A stretch of DNA of 64,000 nt from Agarivorans sp. Alg241-V36 (GTDB lineage Bacteria; Pseudomonadota; Gammaproteobacteria; Enterobacterales; Celerinatantimonadaceae): NCBI RefSeq assembly GCF_900537085.1, contig NZ_UNRE01000001.1:625163-689162 (forward strand). Reading direction: 5' to 3'. The notes beneath the pieces are model-generated. The model was not told where the DNA came from and searched no databases. It saw nothing but the letters and a program-made list of their open reading frames with translations. Both the position numbers and the translations under genes were made by a program. Within the stretch, counting starts at the first letter, position 1; the number at the start of each line of letters is the position of its first letter. This document shows positions 48,383 to 57,344 of this stretch, piece after piece.

Positions 48383-50041
48383 ATGAAGCCAATCATTAAT
48401 CGGGTACTTTTCCCTTCTTTATTAGCAAGTTTTTTAGTGGCTTGCAGCTCTAGCCCAGAGCAAACTTGGCAAGCGGACCAAAGCTATAAAATCACCATTT
48501 TGCATACCAACGACCATCACGGTCGCTTTTGGCACAATAAATATGGCGAGTATGGTTTAGCTGCGCGCAAAACCTTAGTTGATAGTATTCGTGAAGAAGT
48601 GGCTGCTGAAGGTGGCAGTGTTTTATTGCTCTCGGGGGGAGACATTAACACGGGGGTGCCTGAGTCCGATTTACTGGATGCCGAGCCAGACTTTAAAGGC
48701 ATGAACTTGCTGGGCTACGATGCCATGGCAATTGGTAATCACGAATTTGATAACAGCCTAGAAGTACTTGCGAAACAGCAGCAATGGGCAAACTTTCCCT
48801 TTTTATCGGCCAATATCTATTCCAAATCCACTGGTGAGCGCAAGTTCCAAGCCTATCAAATGTTTGATTTACAGGGGGTACAGGTCGCTGTTATAGGCTT
48901 TACCACGGAAGATACTTACAAATTAGTGCATCCAGATACCGTGGCAGATTTGGAGTTTGTCGATCCAAAGCTCGAAGCTAAAAAAATTATTGCAGAGTTA
49001 AACCAACAGCAGCAACCAGACTTGATATTTGCAGTTACACATATGGGGCATTATGCCAATGCTAAACACGGGGTTAACGCGCCGGGAGATGTTAGTTTGG
49101 CGCGCTCACTTAATAAGGGCGAGCTGGATTTAATTGTTGGTGGTCACTCTCAAGAGCCGGTGTGTATGGAAGGCCCCAATATGTATACACAAACCTTTAA
49201 GCCTGGAGATGAATGTAAGCCCGATCAACAAAATGGAACCTGGATCGTGCAGGCCTACGAGTGGGGTAAATATGTGGGCCGCGCTGATTACACCTTTAAA
49301 AACGGGGAGTTTAACTTAGACAGCTACAAGTTGATTCCAGTAAACCTTAAGAAAAAAATCAAAGTAGACGGCAAGAAGCAGCGGGTATTTGTTCAAGATG
49401 AAATTGCGCATAACCCAGAAGTTCTCGCTTTACTCAAACCTTATCAAGAGCAAGGTCAAGCCCAGCTTAACGTTAAGATTGCCGATCTTAACGGTCGCTT
49501 AGTAGGAGAACGGAACAAAGTACGCTTTGGGCAAACCAACTTAGGCCGTTTAATCGCATCGGCGCATAAGCAGCGGGTAAATGCCGACTTCTCGGTGATG
49601 AACTCTGGCGGAGTAAGGGCATCGATAGAAGAAGGTGATATTAGCTATAAAGATGTGCTTACGGTGCAGCCATTTTCTAACACGATTACTTACGTTGATA
49701 TGAACGGTACAGAAGTGATGGAATACTTGTCGGTAGTGGCGACCATGCCAGTGGATACTGGCTCTTATGCTCAGTTTGCTGGCATTAGCATGACGGTGAT
49801 GGGCAGCACGGTGAGCGAGGTAGTGATTAACGGCAAGCCTTTAGATGAAGCCCAAATGTATCGTTTTACTATTCCTAACTTTAATGCCTCAGGCGGTGAT
49901 GGATATCCAAAAATCACCTCCCATAGTGGCTTTGTCGATACCGGCTTTGTTGATGCCGAAGTACTTAAAGCCTACTTAGAACAGCAAAGCCCGGTAAATG
50001 CCGCCGACTTTGATGATAAAGGCGAGATTACTTATAAGTAG
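48383..50041 (+). CDS. Lipoprotein 5'-nucleotidase/UDP-sugar hydrolase (UshA/NutA type)
   Basis: A 552-residue surface or periplasmic nucleotidase that dephosphorylates extracellular nucleotides for uptake. The lipobox LVAC puts the lipidated Cys at residue 21, as in the Vibrio NutA-type enzymes and unlike soluble E. coli UshA. The metallophosphatase domain has HTNDHHGRF, SGGDINTG, GNHEFDN, THMGH and GGHSQ. The C-terminal 5_nucleotid_C domain has MNSGGVRASIEEGDI and the adenine-stacking NFNASGGDGYP. A terminator follows. Confidence 0.95.
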   Translation: MKPIINRVLFPSLLASFLVACSSSPEQTWQADQSYKITILHTNDHHGRFWHNKYGEYGLAARKTLVDSIREEVAAEGGSVLLLSGGDINTGVPESDLLDAEPDFKGMNLLGYDAMAIGNHEFDNSLEVLAKQQQWANFPFLSANIYSKSTGERKFQAYQMFDLQGVQVAVIGFTTEDTYKLVHPDTVADLEFVDPKLEAKKIIAELNQQQQPDLIFAVTHMGHYANAKHGVNAPGDVSLARSLNKGELDLIVGGHSQEPVCMEGPNMYTQTFKPGDECKPDQQNGTWIVQAYEWGKYVGRADYTFKNGEFNLDSYKLIPVNLKKKIKVDGKKQRVFVQDEIAHNPEVLALLKPYQEQGQAQLNVKIADLNGRLVGERNKVRFGQTNLGRLIASAHKQRVNADFSVMNSGGVRASIEEGDISYKDVLTVQPFSNTITYVDMNGTEVMEYLSVVATMPVDTGSYAQFAGISMTVMGSTVSEVVINGKPLDEAQMYRFTIPNFNASGGDGYPKITSHSGFVDTGFVDAEVLKAYLEQQSPVNAADFDDKGEITYK

Positions 50042-50070
50042 TTCGTAAGTTAGTTCGCATGGTAGTTAGT

Positions 50071-50095
50071 AAAGGCCTCACATGAGGCCTTTTTA
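50071..50095 (+). terminator. Terminator after the 5'-nucleotidase gene
   Basis: The stem AGGCCTCA/TGAGGCCT with a very short loop is followed by a T5 tract 29 bases after the stop codon. Confidence 0.85.
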
Positions 50096-50201
50096 TTAGC
50101 TGTTTTAATTGCTGAATGCAGATAGCGCTGATTGTTATTTCACTTAGCTTCGCTATCTTTAGATAGTTGTTTAGTTCAGTTCATAAAGCTTAGGAATGCT
50201 G

Positions 50202-50567
50202 ATGAAAACCACTGCACAATATTGGAATGTATTGGCTGCCAATCATGTTGGCCAATGGGAAGAGATAGAAGGTAGCCAAGGACAGTTAGAGCAACTCACC
50301 TTGGCTATTGATAACAGCACTGGTGATTATACTCGCCTAACTCGTTTTAAAGCTGGCGCAAACAGTGAAGCCTTTGGGGCTAAGTCGCATAGTTATCCCG
50401 AAGAAATCTATATAGTATCTGGCCGCTTATACGATGCGGCTTTTGATATTTGGCTAGAAGCTGGGCACTACGCCAGTCGCCCTCCCGGTGAAGTTCACGG
50501 CCCATTTAAATGCGAGCAAGAGTGCTTAGTATTGGAAGTGTCTTACCCAAGCCAAGCTATTGAGTAG
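50202..50567 (+). CDS. Small cupin-fold protein
   Basis: A 121-residue single-domain cupin. I start at the ATG at 50202 because the AGGA at 50192-50195 fits it; an ATG two codons earlier has no room for a binding site. The cupin motifs are SHSYPEEIYIVSGRLYD (motif 1, with one His and Glu residues) and ASRPPGEVHGPF (motif 2 with a His). The pattern is like ChrR-type or acetylacetone-dioxygenase-like cupins. Substrate unknown. Confidence 0.75.
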   Translation: MKTTAQYWNVLAANHVGQWEEIEGSQGQLEQLTLAIDNSTGDYTRLTRFKAGANSEAFGAKSHSYPEEIYIVSGRLYDAAFDIWLEAGHYASRPPGEVHGPFKCEQECLVLEVSYPSQAIE

Positions 50568-50625
50568 CTTTGGTTAAACCTGTTCTACTATTTGACTAGC
50601 ACTAATTATTCGCTCGGGAGAAAAC

Positions 50626-51009
50626 ATGACTACGCAGCTAAAACAAAATAAAGCCAATGCAGTGGCATTTTATCAAATGGCCTACTTAGGTGAGCCAGCT
50701 AAAGCCGTTGAGATGTTTGTTGGCGACGTATACATTCAACATAACCCCTTAGTGGCAAACGGCCTGCAAGGCTTTATTGATTATTTCGATGAAATGCAGC
50801 GTGATTACCCTGATAAGCAAATCGAGTTTTTGCGCTGTATCGCAGAGGGTGACATGGTGGCCTTACATACTCATCAAATTTGGCCTGGCAATGATCAGTA
50901 CGTCACCATGGATTTCTTTCGCTTTGACGAACATGGCAAAATTGTCGAGCATTGGGACAGCATTCAAGAAGTGCCCGAAGGCAGCGCAAATGGCAATAGC
51001 ATGTTTTAA
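50626..51009 (+). CDS. SnoaL-like/NTF2-fold protein
   Basis: A 127-residue protein of the SnoaL-like polyketide-cyclase family: YIQHNPLVANGLQGFIDYFDE, then VALHTHQIWPG and FFRFDEHGKIVEHWDSIQEVP, the family's typical end. Such proteins are found in many bacteria and most lack a known substrate. It follows the cupin gene by 58 bases and shares its terminator, so the two are probably one operon. Confidence 0.85.
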   Translation: MTTQLKQNKANAVAFYQMAYLGEPAKAVEMFVGDVYIQHNPLVANGLQGFIDYFDEMQRDYPDKQIEFLRCIAEGDMVALHTHQIWPGNDQYVTMDFFRFDEHGKIVEHWDSIQEVPEGSANGNSMF

Positions 51010-51025
51010 GTGCAATCACTGACAT

Positions 51026-51054
51026 TAAAAAGCCGACCCAAGGTCGGCTTTTTG
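51026..51054. terminator. Terminator after the cupin/SnoaL-like pair
   Basis: The stem AAAAGCCGACC/GGTCGGCTTTT with a short CAA loop is flanked by A and T tracts. It probably also serves the convergent membrane-protein gene at 51082. Confidence 0.88.
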
Positions 51055-51081
51055 TTTACAGGCTGTTAGCTTAATTAAGCG

Positions 51082-52251
51082 CTAAAAGTACTTTATCCAC
51101 GCTTTGTTACTACTGTGCTTATAGCGAGCAAAAGCGCGAGTTGGCAAGTACAAAGCAATGGCGAGCACTGCACTTAGTAGCCATACCTGCCACAAGGCGG
51201 CAAAACCAAATAAACCATCTACATTGGGGCCAATGGTCCACATCACCAATTTATAGCCGATAAGCAGCAAGTATAAGTGGAATAGGTAAAAGAACATCGG
51301 CGCTGAACCGTAGGTTTTTAGGCAATCACTTAATTTGCTTTGCCAAGTATCAAACAAGGCGAGCAAGGCTAAGGCGATGCCAACCGTAAGAAGAATAAAG
51401 TGCAAAGACGGCGGGTATTTGGTGAAGTTTAAAAACGACATCATGGTTTCAATAAAGCTTGCTCCTACTTCCCAAGGTAGGGTTTCGCCATAGATATTAA
51501 AGCCTCGCAGTAAAACAAGCAGCGATAGCGCCGCAGCTGACAGTTTAAACAGCCATTGTTTGCGTTTACTTGACTCAACCTTAGCACTAAAGATTGGGCC
51601 TAAGGCAAAACCTAGCAAGATTACGCCTATCCACGGCAGTACTGGGTAGGAAGCAAAAACACTAAAACTATCACTGCTATATAAAGGACCACGGTCATGC
51701 AAAATGGTCCACAAGCTGTAACCCCATTCACCAGGCAAAAACTCAATCGCTGTTAGGGCATTGTGACCAAAGACAATGGCCAAACCGAGTGCAGCAACCC
51801 AAAATCGTGGCAGGCCTGATAACAGTGCCAAAGCAATCATACTTATGCCAATCGCCCAAATGACTTGTAAGTAAAGCGCGTTGTAGCTGCCAAACCAAGA
51901 GAAGTTAACCAGCGTGACTTCCAGAAGCACCAAAAATAACCCGCGCTTAAGTAAAAACTCAGCTGCAGAGCGCGGCGCTTTGTTATTTGGGTTTGCGTAT
52001 AACCAGGCGGAAACACCGGTTAAAAACACAAAGATAGGCGCGCAAAAATGCGCCAAGATACGCGTGAAAAACAGCTCCGCTTCGGTATCTTCAATGGTAA
52101 TAGGGTCGGTAATACGATGCTGGTAATAAAAGCGCTCACGCACGTGGTCGAGCAGCATTAGTAGCATCACTAAGCCTCGCAGTATATCGATAGACGCCAG
52201 CCGCGGGGTTTTGGCGGGTTTACTTTGGGGAACGCTGTTTATGGTATTCAT
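51082..52251 (-). CDS. DUF1624/heparan-alpha-glucosaminide N-acetyltransferase-like membrane protein
   Basis: About 389 residues with about ten membrane helices. The first helix has SIDILRGLVMLLMLLDHVRE, the family's RG..M..M..DH pattern with a conserved Asp-His, as in YeiB and HGSNAT-like acyltransferases. Bacterial members are thought to acylate sugars at the periplasmic face, but substrates are unknown. I use the ATG at 52249-52251; a GTG five codons upstream is also open and neither has a strong binding site. Confidence 0.82.
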   Translation of the reverse strand: MNTINSVPQSKPAKTPRLASIDILRGLVMLLMLLDHVRERFYYQHRITDPITIEDTEAELFFTRILAHFCAPIFVFLTGVSAWLYANPNNKAPRSAAEFLLKRGLFLVLLEVTLVNFSWFGSYNALYLQVIWAIGISMIALALLSGLPRFWVAALGLAIVFGHNALTAIEFLPGEWGYSLWTILHDRGPLYSSDSFSVFASYPVLPWIGVILLGFALGPIFSAKVESSKRKQWLFKLSAAALSLLVLLRGFNIYGETLPWEVGASFIETMMSFLNFTKYPPSLHFILLTVGIALALLALFDTWQSKLSDCLKTYGSAPMFFYLFHLYLLLIGYKLVMWTIGPNVDGLFGFAALWQVWLLSAVLAIALYLPTRAFARYKHSSNKAWIKYF

Positions 52252-52370
52252 TGATGGTGTTTTCACGGTTAATACATTCTGTTGTTACTACTAGGCTAGC
52301 ACCAGTATTGCTTCGTGCTGGCGAAATGTTGTTACTTTGACCTTGCTAATAAAGGGCAACTATTGCTGAA

Positions 52371-52703
52371 CTACGTGGTAAAGGTGAAAACCGGAGGGGC
52401 GCGAATATTCTGCTGATGCTTAACTACTTGGCGGTAATGCTTAGGGCGCACTACCGTCACGAAATAATGAGTAGGAATCACAGCTGCCGCTGGAGGAGTG
52501 CAGACTATAGCTACTGCACAACAGTGTAACAAAGAGTTTGATAAACACTGGCCGTTTTGATGCTGCTCTGCATCGGCGCTGCTCAAATGGGAGTGATAGC
52601 CCACTTCGTGCATCTGCTCAGCCAAGGCTAATAAGCTAGTGCTTTGGCCTAAGCTTATTGTCCAAACAACTAGCAATATAGATAAAAAGCGATGCCGAAT
52701 CAT
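52371..52703 (-). CDS. Small exported His/Cys-containing protein, unrecognised
   Basis: 110 residues from the ATG at 52703 (the frame is open further to 52775, but the extra residues are Lys/Asn-rich and precede a clear signal peptide). The signal peptide MIRHRFLSILLVVWTISLGQ ends near LLALA. The short mature part has several His residues (MHEVGYHSHL, EQHQNGQ) and cysteines (CLSN, HCCAVAIVC). The composition recalls small metal-stress proteins of the DUF2946 type, but this is only an impression. Its neighbour at 52835 is also small and exported. Confidence 0.5.
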   Translation of the reverse strand: MIRHRFLSILLVVWTISLGQSTSLLALAEQMHEVGYHSHLSSADAEQHQNGQCLSNSLLHCCAVAIVCTPPAAAVIPTHYFVTVVRPKHYRQVVKHQQNIRAPPVFTFTT

Positions 52704-52834
52704 TACTGCCGTTGTTTTATTCTGGTTTGATTTGTTTTTCCAGAGCTTTTTACCAGACATTGGCCGGGTGTTCAATTTTCTTTCGCAACTGGTTTTGTGG
52801 TTAGTGCCGTAAAGGCAGCCTGCTCAATCGCTGT

Positions 52835-53095
52835 TTAAGCTTTAATTTTAGCCGTGGGCATTTTGTAACCAGGAAGCTTGCGCACACCCTTGGCTTGAAA
52901 TCTAGATGGTTTAGGTTTGGCTGGTACCGCATTTAAATCAAACGGTTTTGGTTGTTTACCTTTAGTAGCATTTAAGGCTTTAACCACCTCATCATGGTTA
53001 TGTAGGTGCGGTGCTGAAAACAACATATCATGGCTACAGGCGTAGCTGGTGCTTGGAATAAGGATGATAAGTGCAAATAACAGATGCTTTTTCAT
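52835..53095 (-). CDS. Small exported protein, unrecognised
   Basis: 86 residues. The signal peptide ends near STSYA (about residue 18). The mature part starts with CSHDMLF, has a SAPHLHNHDEVV His cluster, and ends in a Lys/Pro-rich tail (KPKPSRFQAKGVRKLPGYK). No family is recognised. It lies 64 bases downstream of the alkyl-sulfatase gene on the same strand and may be co-transcribed with it. Confidence 0.6.
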   Translation of the reverse strand: MKKHLLFALIILIPSTSYACSHDMLFSAPHLHNHDEVVKALNATKGKQPKPFDLNAVPAKPKPSRFQAKGVRKLPGYKMPTAKIKA

Positions 53096-53159
53096 GCTTA
53101 GCCTCGAATAGAATGGAGTAAAAATAGAGCGCCAAAGGCGCTCTTGGTAAGCTAAGTGT

Positions 53160-55061
53160 TTAACGCAAAGTGATTTTTGGGTTCTCTGCGGGTTTGTCTA
53201 ATAAAGCAAAGAACGCTGGCACTGTTGCTGCATCGCCATCTAGAGTGATGTATCCCGCTTTAACTGCTTCTGCAAAGTCAATCTTGCCAACTAATAGGCC
53301 AAGGAATACTGGCTTAGTTAGGTTGATAGTAGCTTTAGCGTCGCCATTAAAATCTTCGCGGAACTGTGCAACAGAGCGGCGTACTTCTAGAGCGTGTACT
53401 TCTTTACTATCACTAAAGTTAAATGCGATGGTGAAGTGCTGGTCTGCACTGCGCTCTGCATTTAGGCTAAAGCGTAAGGCATTCACTAATTGTGATGGCT
53501 CAAACTCCGCCATTAAATCAGGTGCTTGTAAGTTGATTTTTTTAGAGTAATCAATACTGCCATCAAGTTCTTGGGCCGAGGTTAAGTACCAGTTACGCCA
53601 GTTGTTGTTGGTTTCTCGGTAGCCTAGTTCACGAAGAGCTTTCGCTTTAAGTAAGCGTGGTTGCATATCGTTTAAGTCAACTCGAATCGCATGGGTTGCC
53701 ATTTCAGCACACCATTGGTAGTCACCAGTGTCACAGGCATCAATAGCATGGCTCATCATTTTTTGTTTGCCGCCAACCATTTCAACATAACGTTGCGAAG
53801 CTTCAACTGAATAGGTTGCGTTCAAGGTTGTTGGGTCACCGTCAAACCAGCCCATTTCACCAACAAAAATCTGCTTAGCTGCGTGGCGAATTGAGCCATA
53901 GAAGTCACCTAACCAAGGATGGTTTTCCAGGTGTTTAGGTAGCTTGATTTCGCGGATCAAATCTTCTTGAGTTGAACCGTTGTTAATCGCTTTGATTGAC
54001 TGGTCGTAAGTATATTGAATGGCATCGCGGTAAGCAGTAAGTGTATTGTCTACATGTTTAGCACCCACTACAGGGCGACCGTGTGACACCATTAAGGTTT
54101 CGGCCTTGTATTCACGCAAGGTATCGATACCTGGGAACCAAATGCTTGGGTCGCGGTATTGGGTGCCACGAATGGTGTGCAAGTTAGGGAAGCTTTCACC
54201 TTGTATAACTTCTGAGCCAAACAATAGGTTGAATTCTGGGAAGTAAGCGGTGATTTCATCAGATGCTTCTGAAGGCACGTGTTTAAATTCAATCTCTACC
54301 CCAGAAATTTCCATGTTTAGCTGACCGAATTTGCCTTCAACCAAGGTGTTTGGGGCAATCAGGCTGTGTTCACGAATTTCAAAGTCTGGACCAAGGCCAC
54401 CATTAATACGGCCGCCTTGTTCAACGTTAAGCAGCGTACCTAAAGAGTAATCTACGCGAAAGCCTAAAGCTGGCCCTGTACCGCCCATAGAGCCTTTAAC
54501 AACATTGGTCATAAAGGTGTCATGGGCAATAATTAATGCTTCTTCGGCACCTTCAATGCCGCGCACGCCAGCGTAGTGATCTGGGTGCCAGTGAGAGTAC
54601 ATTACCGCGGCAACCGTCTTTTTATTGCCTGTAACTTTGCGGAAGTCATCCATCACCATTTTCATTTTGTCTACAGATTCAACTGGGTCAAAAATCAATA
54701 GGCCTTTGTCGCCATCTACAATCATTGGCGAGGTTAAGCCATAACCGTAAACTTGGAAGAATTTCTCTTTGTATGCAAATACACCCTTGTCCATTTTTTG
54801 CGAGTGGGCAGTTAACTGAGGGTGAACTTGGCTTGATTCAGCATCAAATGCATCGTTACCACCAGTTGCAATCCACAACATGCCTTGGTTTTCACCGTGC
54901 CAGTAGTGAGTTGCACCTGAGTCTTTCCCTAGGTAGTAATCATGAGAAAGTGTTGGAATTGTTACTTCTACACCGTCGTAACGATGGTTGTCGCTGGCTA
55001 CAGCTACACTGGTTAAACCTGCCGTAAGTAGCAGAGATAAAGCGATGGTTGTTTTCTTCAT
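53160..55061 (-). CDS. Periplasmic alkyl sulfatase (SdsA1/YjcS family, metallo-beta-lactamase fold)
   Basis: A 633-residue exported Zn hydrolase that cleaves alkyl sulfate esters such as dodecyl sulfate. The signal peptide ends near VAVA. The metal motif HxHxDH is SHWHPDHYAG with H157, H159, D161 and H162. Later come the helical dimerisation domain and a C-terminal SCP2-like lipid-binding domain (about residues 510-625), the arrangement known from SdsA1. Natural substrates in the sea may be algal or animal sulfated lipids. A LysR regulator is divergent. Confidence 0.92.
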   Translation of the reverse strand: MKKTTIALSLLLTAGLTSVAVASDNHRYDGVEVTIPTLSHDYYLGKDSGATHYWHGENQGMLWIATGGNDAFDAESSQVHPQLTAHSQKMDKGVFAYKEKFFQVYGYGLTSPMIVDGDKGLLIFDPVESVDKMKMVMDDFRKVTGNKKTVAAVMYSHWHPDHYAGVRGIEGAEEALIIAHDTFMTNVVKGSMGGTGPALGFRVDYSLGTLLNVEQGGRINGGLGPDFEIREHSLIAPNTLVEGKFGQLNMEISGVEIEFKHVPSEASDEITAYFPEFNLLFGSEVIQGESFPNLHTIRGTQYRDPSIWFPGIDTLREYKAETLMVSHGRPVVGAKHVDNTLTAYRDAIQYTYDQSIKAINNGSTQEDLIREIKLPKHLENHPWLGDFYGSIRHAAKQIFVGEMGWFDGDPTTLNATYSVEASQRYVEMVGGKQKMMSHAIDACDTGDYQWCAEMATHAIRVDLNDMQPRLLKAKALRELGYRETNNNWRNWYLTSAQELDGSIDYSKKINLQAPDLMAEFEPSQLVNALRFSLNAERSADQHFTIAFNFSDSKEVHALEVRRSVAQFREDFNGDAKATINLTKPVFLGLLVGKIDFAEAVKAGYITLDGDAATVPAFFALLDKPAENPKITLR

Positions 55062-55135
55062 ATCAAAGCAATGCCTTGTTGATGTTCGAGTGGCGGTAGA
55101 TTACGCCGATGAACGATTGCTTTGCTGATATGTGA

Positions 55136-55151
55136 TATAAGATATCTTATA
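55136..55151. promoter_or_regulatory. Perfect 16-base palindrome, probable LysR operator
   Basis: TATAAGATATCTTATA is a perfect dyad in the 121-base space between the divergent alkyl-sulfatase and LysR genes. It contains the T-N11-A form of LysR boxes, and it lies 32-47 bases upstream of the LysR ATG, as expected for an autoregulatory site. Confidence 0.6.
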
Positions 55152-55182
55152 CTTGTGGCTTAAGGCTCATAGTTTTTTAGTG

Positions 55183-56082
55183 ATGAAACATTCAGACTAC
55201 AGCTTAATTCCTACCTTTGTGGCGGTAGTAGAAGAGCGAAACTACAGTAAGGCCGCTAAGCGTTTAGGCATTAGTCAGTCGGCGGTAAGCCAAGGGGTTA
55301 CGCGTCTACGTGACATATTTAAAGACAACTTGTTTATTCGCGGTAGCCACGGGGTAGAGCCTACACCTTATGCTCTAGATATTTACCCAGCGTTGGCTAA
55401 CTCAGTAGAAAGCATTGCACATATGCTGCCTGAACAACGCTATTTTGAACCTGCAAAGTGTCAGCGACAGTTTACTATTGCCGCACTGAGTGTGTTTAGT
55501 TTCACCTTGTTTCCGCAATTGGCTAAGCGCTTATTTGAGCAAGCTCCTTTAGCGTCGATAAAAACAGAGCCCTTATTTGGTCAAGATATGGCGGGCTTGT
55601 TGCGTTCGCATCAATGTGATTTGCTGATTGAGGCTGAATCAAACCGTTATCCGCACCTACGCTCGCAAAGGATAATGCAAGATCGCCTAGTGGTGGTGTG
55701 CAGAGCGCAACATCCAAGGTTTAGTAATAGCCAATTAAAACTAGAGCAGTACCTAAGAGAGCAGCACGTTATTCACTCTCAGCCAGATCAAAAAACTGGG
55801 TACCTAGGAGATATGGGGATATCGGGTTTAGCCGAGCGAAATATTGCGTGGCAGGCCAGCGGCATTATGGATATGTTGCCGCTAATTGGACAAAGTGACT
55901 GCATCGGTATTTTGCCTGAGAACTTGGCTAAGCAACATTGTGCAAACTTTGGTTTAAAGCCCTTGGATGCAGACTTCTTACCCAAGGAGATATTAGTGAG
56001 CATGTATTGGCATCCATCTCGAACAAACGATCCTGCCCACCTTTGGTTACGTGAACAATGCGTCTTGTCTGGCAAGCAATAA
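55183..56082 (+). CDS. LysR-family transcriptional regulator
   Basis: 299 residues from the ATG at 55183 (an in-frame TTG lies ten codons upstream). The N-terminal winged helix-turn-helix has FVAVVEERNYSKAAKRLGISQSAVSQGVTRLRDIF, shown here in two halves: recognition helix around SQSAVSQGVTRL. The rest is the periplasmic-binding-like effector domain. Divergent placement and the palindrome between the genes make it the likely regulator of the alkyl sulfatase. The effector is unknown. Confidence 0.9.
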   Translation: MKHSDYSLIPTFVAVVEERNYSKAAKRLGISQSAVSQGVTRLRDIFKDNLFIRGSHGVEPTPYALDIYPALANSVESIAHMLPEQRYFEPAKCQRQFTIAALSVFSFTLFPQLAKRLFEQAPLASIKTEPLFGQDMAGLLRSHQCDLLIEAESNRYPHLRSQRIMQDRLVVVCRAQHPRFSNSQLKLEQYLREQHVIHSQPDQKTGYLGDMGISGLAERNIAWQASGIMDMLPLIGQSDCIGILPENLAKQHCANFGLKPLDADFLPKEILVSMYWHPSRTNDPAHLWLREQCVLSGKQ

Positions 56083-56189
56083 GCTCAATGGCTGGTGATT
56101 AGTCTAGTAAGCACAACTATTGTTGATGGGAGTTGGCGTGGCCTTGAAATAAGGGAAGCCCTGATTTTAGTGGTGAAACCTAAAGCAAA

Positions 56190-56223
56190 GTAACAAGGCA
56201 GCATGTAAATGTTGCCTTGTTAC
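56190..56223. terminator. Long inverted repeat after ldhA
   Basis: An 11-base perfect stem GTAACAAGGCA/TGCCTTGTTAC, extendable with one mismatch, lies 19 bases past the ldhA stop, between convergent LysR and ldhA genes. The T tract is poor, so it may be a weak terminator or an RNA-stability hairpin. Confidence 0.5.
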
Positions 56224-56241
56224 GTAGTTACTCGCTGCCGT

Positions 56242-57252
56242 TTAACTATTGTCTATCACTTCTGCGGTAACTTCATTGCCACTGCGCTGGCCTTGGCTAA
56301 AGGCCTTAGCATTTAGCAAGGTAGTATCGGCAATGCTTTGCAAGGCTTCTTGGGTTAAAAAGGCTTGATGCCCAGTGAAGATAACGTTGTGACAAGCAGA
56401 CAGGCGACGGAACACATCATCCAAAATTACTTCAGCCGACAAGTCTTCAAAAAACAGCTCTTGTTCATGCTCATAAACATCTAAGGCTAAGCCACCTAAG
56501 GTGCCGTCTTTTAGGGCTTCGATACAGGCGGTAGAATCTACTAATTTGCCGCGGCTGGTATTAATCAGCAAGGTGCCTTTCTGCATTTGGGTAAAGGCAG
56601 ATTTACCAATTAGGTAGGTATTTTCAACGGTAAGTGGGCAGTGCAGAGTAATGATCTGAGATTGAGACAATAACTCTGGCAGGCTTACATATTCAATGCC
56701 TAGCTCTTTGGCTGCGTCATTTGGGTAAGGGTCAAAGGCGATAACTCTACAGCCAAAACCTTTAAGAATACGCGCAGTGGCTAAGCCAATTTTGCCGGTA
56801 CCAATTACCCCAGCTGTTTTGCCAAAAATATTCATGCCGGTTAAACCTTCTAAAGAGAAGTTGGCATCGCGAGTACGCTGGTAAGCTTTATGAATACGGC
56901 GGTTAAGCGTCATCATTAAGGCAATAGCATGCTCGGCCACCGCTTCCGGCGAGTAGGCTGGCACTCGCGAAACGGTGATGCCTAATTGCTCGGCTTTGCT
57001 TAAATCTACGTTGTTAAAGCCTGCGCAGCGCAGCAATATAAGTTTGATGCCATGTTCAGCTAAGGCTTCTAAGGTGGCAGCCGAGAGGTCGTCGTTTACA
57101 AAGGCACACACTGCATCTGCGCCATGCGCTAGGCGAGCAGTTTTTGCCGAAAGGGCGGTATCGAAGTATTCAATGCTAAATGCTGAAGATGTATTCTGGG
57201 CATCAAAGTGGTCACGGTCATAGCGCTTAGCGCTGAAAAAACTGATCTTCAT
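56242..57252 (-). CDS. ldhA: D-lactate dehydrogenase (fermentative, NAD-dependent)
   Basis: A 336-residue member of the D-2-hydroxyacid dehydrogenase family, similar in length to E. coli LdhA (329). The NAD-binding GKTAGVIGTGKIGLATARIL motif is at about residues 143-162. The catalytic Arg is in INTSRGKLVD, the Glu in the EHEQELFFED area, and the His in TGHQAFLT. These end features (HEQELFFED, TGHQAFLT) are those of LdhA rather than of phosphoglycerate dehydrogenases. It reduces pyruvate to D-lactate. Divergent from the CidA/LrgB genes. Confidence 0.93.
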   Translation of the reverse strand: MKISFFSAKRYDRDHFDAQNTSSAFSIEYFDTALSAKTARLAHGADAVCAFVNDDLSAATLEALAEHGIKLILLRCAGFNNVDLSKAEQLGITVSRVPAYSPEAVAEHAIALMMTLNRRIHKAYQRTRDANFSLEGLTGMNIFGKTAGVIGTGKIGLATARILKGFGCRVIAFDPYPNDAAKELGIEYVSLPELLSQSQIITLHCPLTVENTYLIGKSAFTQMQKGTLLINTSRGKLVDSTACIEALKDGTLGGLALDVYEHEQELFFEDLSAEVILDDVFRRLSACHNVIFTGHQAFLTQEALQSIADTTLLNAKAFSQGQRSGNEVTAEVIDNS

Positions 57253-57344
57253 AGCGTCTCCTAAAACAATGTTAGCTAACGATAGCTTGTTTTGTAATTT
57301 TATTACATAATAGCGTTATTGAATAACAAAAGTCGACAAGAGTT

